Shown: positions 58,840 through 64,000 of the stretch, piece by piece | How positions within the stretch are numbered: position 1 is the stretch's first letter | Layout: every line of letters starts with the position of its first letter | Origin: VRUE01 sp963824705 | Lineage (GTDB): Bacteria > Actinomycetota > Thermoleophilia > Solirubrobacterales > 70-9 | NCBI GenBank assembly: GCA_963824705.1 | Contig: CAWGQE010000003.1 | Location: 62,001 to 126,000 of the forward strand | Direction of reading: 5' to 3' | Length of the DNA stretch: 64,000 nucleotides | Translations under genes and position numbers: made by a program | Notes under the pieces: model-generated | Told to the model about the DNA's origin: nothing | Seen by the model: only the letters and a program-made list of their open reading frames with translations | Database searches by the model: none

Positions 58840-61800
58840 GTGAGACGCGACGCGAAGCGTTCCAGCCAGGGACCGAGCACACGCCCGAAGGCAAGCAAAC
58901 GCTTCATCCTCACGCTCTCTGGCGCCCTCGCTCTGCTCATAGCCCTCGCCTCAACGGCCCTCGCCCTGCAGACCCACGCACCCGGGAGCGACGTCGAAGC
59001 CCCCGCTGATGGCTTCGGATCCCTCGCGGGCATCGCCACCGACCCGAGCTCCCACCAGCTCTACGTCGCCGACTCCGGCTCAAACCGGATCGAGGGCTTC
59101 TCAGCCTCCGGGGAATTCGAAGGGACCGGGGGCTGGGGCGTCATCGCCTCGGGCCCCGGCAACGTCCCCACCAACGAGCACCAGAGCCTCACGATAGACG
59201 CAACCGGTGGCACCTACGTCCTCTCCTACGAAGGCGAACCAAGCGCAGCGATCGCCTTTGACGCAAGCGCTGCAGAACTTCAATCGGCACTCGAGGCGAT
59301 CGCCCAGATCGGCGCCGGCAACGTCTCGGTCAGCGGCCCGGCAGGAGGCCCCTATGACGTCGAGTTCGAAGGCTCAAAAGCCGACACCGACGTAAGCGAA
59401 TTGAGCGCCGACCCGACCAATCTCACCGGCGGTGCACAGAGCGCCACCGTGGCCACCACCGCCCAGGGCGCAGACGCCCCTGAGATCTGCCTGATCGCCA
59501 CCGGGAACACCTGCAAGGCCGGCGTCCCCGGAAACGGCGTGGGTCAGTTCAACGGACCCCAAGACGTGACCGTAAATGCCTCCGGGGACTTCTTCGTCGC
59601 CGACACGAACAACAACCGCATCGCCGCCTTCAAGGCAAACGGAGAACCGCTCCCCACCTTCGGCACCGAAGGCCTGATCGACGGCACCGCGGCGCAACCG
59701 GGAAGCGAAGATGAGACTCCTGCCCCCGGCTTCTCCTCGCCTTGTGGCCTCGCGATCGATGACTCAAACGGCAACCTCTTCGTCGCAGATCAGAACAACA
59801 ACCGCATCTGGATCTTCGACTCCACTGGCGCCTACAAAGGCAAGATCGCCGACAGCTCTCTGAACGGACCCTGTGGGATCGCCTTTGACTCAACTGGCGA
59901 TCTCTACGTCAGAAACGCAAACAACGGCAAGGTCCTGCGCTTCAACCGACAGGCCCCGACGACCTATGACTTCGCCTCGACCCTCTATGACCCTGAAGCC
60001 GAACCCAAAGAACCGGGTGCGACCGACGTAGCGGTAGACACGAATACCGACCACGTCTACGTCGACAAGGGCGATCGGATAACCGAGTACGACTCTTCTG
60101 GCTCGCCGGTGTCGACCTTCGGCCAAGGTCAGATCAACGGCAGCGCAAGCATCGCGGTCGACTCGACCGACGCAAAGCTCTACGCCTCTTCCGGCAACCG
60201 CATCGCCACCTTCGGGCAGCTGATCACCGTTCCCGACGTCACCACGGGAACCGCGAGTGCGATCTCTGACACCGAAGCGACCCTCAGGGGCACCGTCGAC
60301 CCCGCCGGTCTCGACACGACCGAGTGCCACTTCGAATACGACACCGCCCCCTACGCCGTCGGCGGGCCTGCGCACGGGACCGAAGTCGATTGCCTCTCCG
60401 GAGACGTCATCCCCGCCGCCGGCGGCGCAGTCGAAGTCGCCGCACCGATAACGGGCCTCAGCCCCGCCACGACCTACCACTTCCGCCTCGTCTCAGCCAA
60501 CGCAGAAGGCCAGGGCCGGGGACAAGACCGGAGCTTCACGACTGTGGGGGCGCCGACGCTTCCGAAGGAAACCCCCACGATATATGCACCTACCGCCAGC
60601 TTCGTCACCGAAGTGAGCGCCAGTGCCGCGACGCTTAACGCGGAACTGAATCCCAATGGAGCGACGACGAGCTGGCACTTCGAGTACGTAGGCGACGCCG
60701 GCTTTCAGGCGAGCGGCTTCGCCAGCGCTATCGACATCCCGATCCCCGACGCAACCCTTGCCGCAGGCACCGCGACGATCACCGTCAGCCGGGCGCTCTC
60801 GGGCCTTGCGCCCGGCGCCCGCTACCACTACCGGATCGTCGCCTCGAACCTCGCCGGGCCGCTCAGCGGGCCCGAGCGGAGCTTCAGGACCGATCCGGTC
60901 CAGGCGCCGGTCTCAGGCGGTCAGTTCCCCGGCCAGGGCTTTTTGCCCGACGGCCGTGTCTGGGAGATGGTCTCGCCGCCCGAGAAGAATGGCGGTGGGG
61001 TGCGGGCCGGGAGCCCGCAGACCGCCGTATCCCCCGACGGTAGCCGCATCGGCTACCAGGCTCCTTCGGCTTACGCCGACGCGCATGGGACGGGGAACGC
61101 CGGCGACGTGCAATACATCGCCGCTCGCGGCGCCGGCGGTTGGACGAGCCACGCCGTCACGCCGGACGGAGCGCCGGGCTGGAATCAGCTGCTCGCCGGC
61201 GCAACCATAGGCATCTTCTCCAAGGATGTAACCCGCGCCGTGGTGGCGGCCTACGACCTGCCGCAGGCCGCAGACGACATGCCCGAAGGGGTCGAGAACC
61301 TCTACCGGGTTAACGCCGACGGGGGCGGCCTGCAGACGCTTACCACGCCCTTCGATCCCAGCCTGGTGTTTCCGCTGATCGAATTTGGCTCGCCCACCCT
61401 CCCGATCAGCGGCGACAGCAACTTCGACCGCGTCTTCTTCTCGAGCTTCCAGCCGCTACTCGAAGGCATCCCTCCCTTCCAGGAGAACGTCTATGAATGG
61501 CACCAGGACGGCGCCGACGGCCACCAGCGGCTGACGGTCAAAGCCACCGGCGGCGATTACACCCTGACGGCAACGACGGTGCGGGGCGAAGGGACCCTGA
61601 CCGCCGCCTCCAACGTCATCACCGGCGTCAAGATCAACTCGACCGCCGGCTCCTTTCACGTCGGCGATTCGATCTCGGGCACCGGCATTTCCCCGGGGAC
61701 CACGATCACCGCGCTCGGCACCGGCACGCTCGAGCTTTCGAGCCCCGTGAGCGAAAGTGGCGTCCAGAGGCTGAGCGCCACTGAGACCACCGCGCCGCTT

Positions 61801-63306
61801 TCGGCAACCGCCGGCGCGGCCGAAGTCCAGTCGGCCCTGCAGGCGCTGCCGGCGATCGGCACCGGTGGCGCCGCGGTAAGCGGCGGTCCCGGCGATGCCA
61901 CGGGCTCTGTGCCCTATGAGATCGCCTTCGGCGGCGCCCTGGCAGGCAACTACGTCCAGGCCCTCGAAGTCACCAGCCCCGCCCTCAGCGGCGGCAGCGA
62001 AGAAGCGAGCGTCAAAAGCCTGGAGCCCGGCGGCCACCTGCGCCTCGCCGGGGTGCTGCCCGACGGCTCGATCCCCCCTGGCGGCTCTCGGGAAGTAATA
62101 GCGGAAAGTCACGCCACCGCGGACGTCGACACCGTCTCTGAGGACGGCTCGCGTGTCCTCTTCATGGCCGCCCCCCCGGCCCTGAGCGAACAGCTATACA
62201 TGCGCCGAAACCACACCGACACGGCGTGGATCTCCGAACCGGAGGGCTCGACCCCGGTGCCCGACCCCCAAGGCGTGAGGTGGGAGGCGGCATCGCGCGA
62301 CCTGCACAGGGTCCTCTTCAGCACCGAATCGCAGCTGAACGACGAAGACCCCGGCGGAGGCGGCCGCGCCCTCTACACCTACACCGACTCGCCCGATCCC
62401 GAAGCCGAAACGAACCTGAAGTTCATCCATCGGGGCAGCAACGACTTGACTGTGCTGGGCGCGAGCGCCGACGGCTCGGCCGGCTACTTCTTCGACGGCT
62501 CCTCCGGCGCCCCGCTCTCTGTCTCTCACTGGGACGCGAGCGGCGTCGAGGAAGTGTTCGACGCGAACGGCTGGATTGCCGAAAATCTCCACCAACCAGA
62601 AGCCTGGGCAAGGGTCTCGGCCGACGGCACGACGATCGCCTTCCTGCAGCTCGGCAACTATGCCGCTCTCTACGTCTATGACTCCAAGACCGAAAAGCTC
62701 GCCTGCGCGTCCTGCCTGCCGAGCGGCGCGGCGACGACGGGGAACACCTGGCTGTGGCCGCAGGCCAGTGAGGATTTGGGTCTCATCTTCCAGCTGGTGT
62801 CGCCCCGCTTCCTCTCCGCAGACGGCCGGCGCGTCTTCTTCTCGACCCCCGACGCCCTGGTGCCAAGCGACGTCAACGGGCGCTATGACGCCTATGAGTA
62901 CGACGTCGAAAGCGGAGAACCGCACCTGCTCTCCTCCGGGCACTCCAAATACGACAGTTGGTTCGCCAACGCCAGCGAAAACGGCGACGACGCCTTCATC
63001 GTCACCCGCGAGCGGCTCTCGGGCCACGACGTCGACAACGCCAAGGACATCTATGACGCCCGGGTCGGCGGCGGGCTCCCCGAGCCCTCCCCGGCACCGC
63101 CGGCGTGTGAGGGAGATGCCTGCCAGCCACCGGCGGTCAGCCTGAACGACCCGACGCCGGCAAGCGAGTCCTTCGCCGGTCAGGGCAACGCCAAGGCAAA
63201 GAAGAAGCACAAACGCCGCCACGGCACCAAAGGGCACCGCACCGCAAAGCAAAAGCACGCGCACAAAAAGCAGAGAGCCAACAGCAACCGGAGGGCGGGC
63301 AAGTGA
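58840..63306 (+). CDS. Very large exported protein: NHL propeller, Fn3-like domains, PD40-like repeats
   Basis: About 1488 residues from GTG 58840, preceded by AAGGAGA; the frame stays open from 58717 without a good SD. After a basic start and signal/anchor segment (TLSGALALLIALASTALALQ) come ~6 NHL repeats (e.g. VADTNNNRIAAF, VADQNNNRIWIF), two Fn3-like domains (ATTYHFRLVSANAEGQG; GARYHYRIVASN), PD40/WD40-like repeats (SPDGSRIGYQA, SEDGSRVLFMA, SADGRRVFFSTPDALV), and a Lys/Arg/His-rich tail (KKKHKRRHGTKGHRTAKQKH). A ~90-residue beta module (LQSALEA..GAGNVSVSG) occurs twice. No LPxTG. Likely a surface adhesin or scaffold. Confidence 0.87.
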   Translation: MRRDAKRSSQGPSTRPKASKRFILTLSGALALLIALASTALALQTHAPGSDVEAPADGFGSLAGIATDPSSHQLYVADSGSNRIEGFSASGEFEGTGGWGVIASGPGNVPTNEHQSLTIDATGGTYVLSYEGEPSAAIAFDASAAELQSALEAIAQIGAGNVSVSGPAGGPYDVEFEGSKADTDVSELSADPTNLTGGAQSATVATTAQGADAPEICLIATGNTCKAGVPGNGVGQFNGPQDVTVNASGDFFVADTNNNRIAAFKANGEPLPTFGTEGLIDGTAAQPGSEDETPAPGFSSPCGLAIDDSNGNLFVADQNNNRIWIFDSTGAYKGKIADSSLNGPCGIAFDSTGDLYVRNANNGKVLRFNRQAPTTYDFASTLYDPEAEPKEPGATDVAVDTNTDHVYVDKGDRITEYDSSGSPVSTFGQGQINGSASIAVDSTDAKLYASSGNRIATFGQLITVPDVTTGTASAISDTEATLRGTVDPAGLDTTECHFEYDTAPYAVGGPAHGTEVDCLSGDVIPAAGGAVEVAAPITGLSPATTYHFRLVSANAEGQGRGQDRSFTTVGAPTLPKETPTIYAPTASFVTEVSASAATLNAELNPNGATTSWHFEYVGDAGFQASGFASAIDIPIPDATLAAGTATITVSRALSGLAPGARYHYRIVASNLAGPLSGPERSFRTDPVQAPVSGGQFPGQGFLPDGRVWEMVSPPEKNGGGVRAGSPQTAVSPDGSRIGYQAPSAYADAHGTGNAGDVQYIAARGAGGWTSHAVTPDGAPGWNQLLAGATIGIFSKDVTRAVVAAYDLPQAADDMPEGVENLYRVNADGGGLQTLTTPFDPSLVFPLIEFGSPTLPISGDSNFDRVFFSSFQPLLEGIPPFQENVYEWHQDGADGHQRLTVKATGGDYTLTATTVRGEGTLTAASNVITGVKINSTAGSFHVGDSISGTGISPGTTITALGTGTLELSSPVSESGVQRLSATETTAPLSATAGAAEVQSALQALPAIGTGGAAVSGGPGDATGSVPYEIAFGGALAGNYVQALEVTSPALSGGSEEASVKSLEPGGHLRLAGVLPDGSIPPGGSREVIAESHATADVDTVSEDGSRVLFMAAPPALSEQLYMRRNHTDTAWISEPEGSTPVPDPQGVRWEAASRDLHRVLFSTESQLNDEDPGGGGRALYTYTDSPDPEAETNLKFIHRGSNDLTVLGASADGSAGYFFDGSSGAPLSVSHWDASGVEEVFDANGWIAENLHQPEAWARVSADGTTIAFLQLGNYAALYVYDSKTEKLACASCLPSGAATTGNTWLWPQASEDLGLIFQLVSPRFLSADGRRVFFSTPDALVPSDVNGRYDAYEYDVESGEPHLLSSGHSKYDSWFANASENGDDAFIVTRERLSGHDVDNAKDIYDARVGGGLPEPSPAPPACEGDACQPPAVSLNDPTPASESFAGQGNAKAKKKHKRRHGTKGHRTAKQKHAHKKQRANSNRRAGK

Positions 63307-64000
63307 GATACCTGAGGAGCACGGCAGTCGCGATCGTGGCGCTCGCCGCCCTTGCAACGGCGCCGAGCGCCGGTGCCGCCCCCCCGCCGCCCGAAGTGAC
63401 GCTCGAAGTGCCCGACTCGATCGAAGCCGGTCACTCGGCCCCCATTGGATTGTTTGTCCTAAACAACACCAACCAGCGCCTCGCCGGGCCGGTCACGATC
63501 ACCGAGACGGTCTCCCCGGGGGGCCAGCTGACCGAACCGAGTTTCGTCGAGTCGTTGTCAGGTCTACCGGGGGTTTCCGAAAGCGTGACCGATAGGCACT
63601 GTGAGCAATCCGGCCTCACCTGGACCTGCACGCTGACCGTCGAACCGCCCGGGATCCGCGGCGGCGTCAGGCTGGCGCCAACTGCCAGCGGCTCTCAGGG
63701 CCAGCAGCTGAGCGCCGAAGCGGGCACCGACAGCGTCACCCTCGACGTGAAGGTGACCAGCGGCAACGCACCCACCGTCGAAGCACACAAGACAGTCAGG
63801 TTCGGTCCGCCCGGGCCCTATGAATTCAGCTGGGACGGGATGCTTCGCAAATCCGACCACTCGGCCTTCACCGCGGCGGGCTCGACTCCCGACAGCTTCC
63901 GCACCGACCTCGGCCAGACGACCTTTGGCCGCTTGGTCGTCGGATTCTTCCCGGTCAGCAGCGTCGCCGAGCAACTCGACGACGCCGCCGTCCACCTGCC
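63303..64000 (+). CDS. Exported protein, 3' end cut by the window
   Basis: The frame opens at GTG 63303, inside the stop of the preceding gene, and stays open to the last base (at least 232 residues). Signal peptide RYLRSTAVAIVALAALATAPSAGAA, then beta-rich sequence with Ig/DUF11-like features (VTLEVPDSIEAGHSAPIGLFV, GLTWTCTLTV). Coupled with the giant exported protein by the overlap, and similar in type to surface proteins of Solirubrobacterales. Function unknown. Confidence 0.8.
   Translation, partial: MRYLRSTAVAIVALAALATAPSAGAAPPPPEVTLEVPDSIEAGHSAPIGLFVLNNTNQRLAGPVTITETVSPGGQLTEPSFVESLSGLPGVSESVTDRHCEQSGLTWTCTLTVEPPGIRGGVRLAPTASGSQGQQLSAEAGTDSVTLDVKVTSGNAPTVEAHKTVRFGPPGPYEFSWDGMLRKSDHSAFTAAGSTPDSFRTDLGQTTFGRLVVGFFPVSSVAEQLDDAAVHL

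Overview
The window is GC-rich, coding-dense bacterial chromosome centred on a replication origin. Genes left of position ~7450 read mostly leftward and dnaA onward reads rightward, in the classic order parB-parA-rsmG-jag-yidC-yidD-rnpA-rpmH / dnaA-dnaN-recF-DUF721-gyrB-gyrA. An FHA / PP2C phosphatase / FtsW / PBP / PASTA-kinase operon near the origin points to Actinomycetota. Frequent GTG and TTG starts, an E. coli-length GyrB and giant secreted NHL/Fn3/PD40-type proteins suggest class Thermoleophilia (Solirubrobacterales-like). The phylum is fairly secure; the order is inference.

Layout. 1-2.5 kb: aminotransferase tail, a D-Ala-D-Ala ligase, a bifunctional-nuclease-family gene and tRNA-Ile. 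2.5-7.4 kb: chromosome segregation, ribosome/RNA maturation and membrane insertion genes, with a parS-like site at 6911-6926. 7.5-16.7 kb: replication initiation and gyrase, with a likely oriC between dnaA and dnaN. 16.8-30 kb: HNH protein, pheA, then a cell-envelope signalling and division cluster (three Ser/Thr kinases, two FHA proteins, PP2C phosphatase, FtsW, class B PBP and a second Ddl). 30-34.9 kb: envelope protein, purM, a Fic protein with a phased-repeat promoter, UppP and DedA. 34.9-46.8 kb: surface-glycan locus (epimerase/dehydratase, polymerase-like, flippase, glycosyltransferases, initiating phosphoglycosyl transferase, acetyltransferases). 46.8-51.9 kb: DUF3105 protein, hydrolase, metF, sugar transporter, enoyl-CoA hydratase. 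52-58.6 kb: a cluster of eight TetR domains in seven genes, including one protein with two TetR units, wrapped around pyrF. 58.8 kb to the end: two overlapping genes for large exported proteins, the second cut by the window.

The most unusual signal is a set of dispersed long palindromes. At least ten near-perfect inverted repeats (arms 20-31 bp) occur. Arm sequences differ from copy to copy, but the enclosed loops fall into conserved families. Most sit within a few bases of stop codons, and three lie inside protein-coding genes without breaking the frame (two in the O-antigen-ligase-like gene, one in a FemAB/GNAT-like gene). One supplies the apparent start of rsmG. No transposase is encoded nearby. 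In their in-gene behaviour they recall Rickettsia palindromic elements; I know of no description of them in this lineage.

Other points of interest: an apparent AUC start for the FhaA-like gene, a terminator-like hairpin directly in front of gyrB, a preference for GAA over GAG glutamate codons in extracytoplasmic protein regions, and a shared TTGGGAACT-type motif in front of the last TetR genes and the giant secreted protein.
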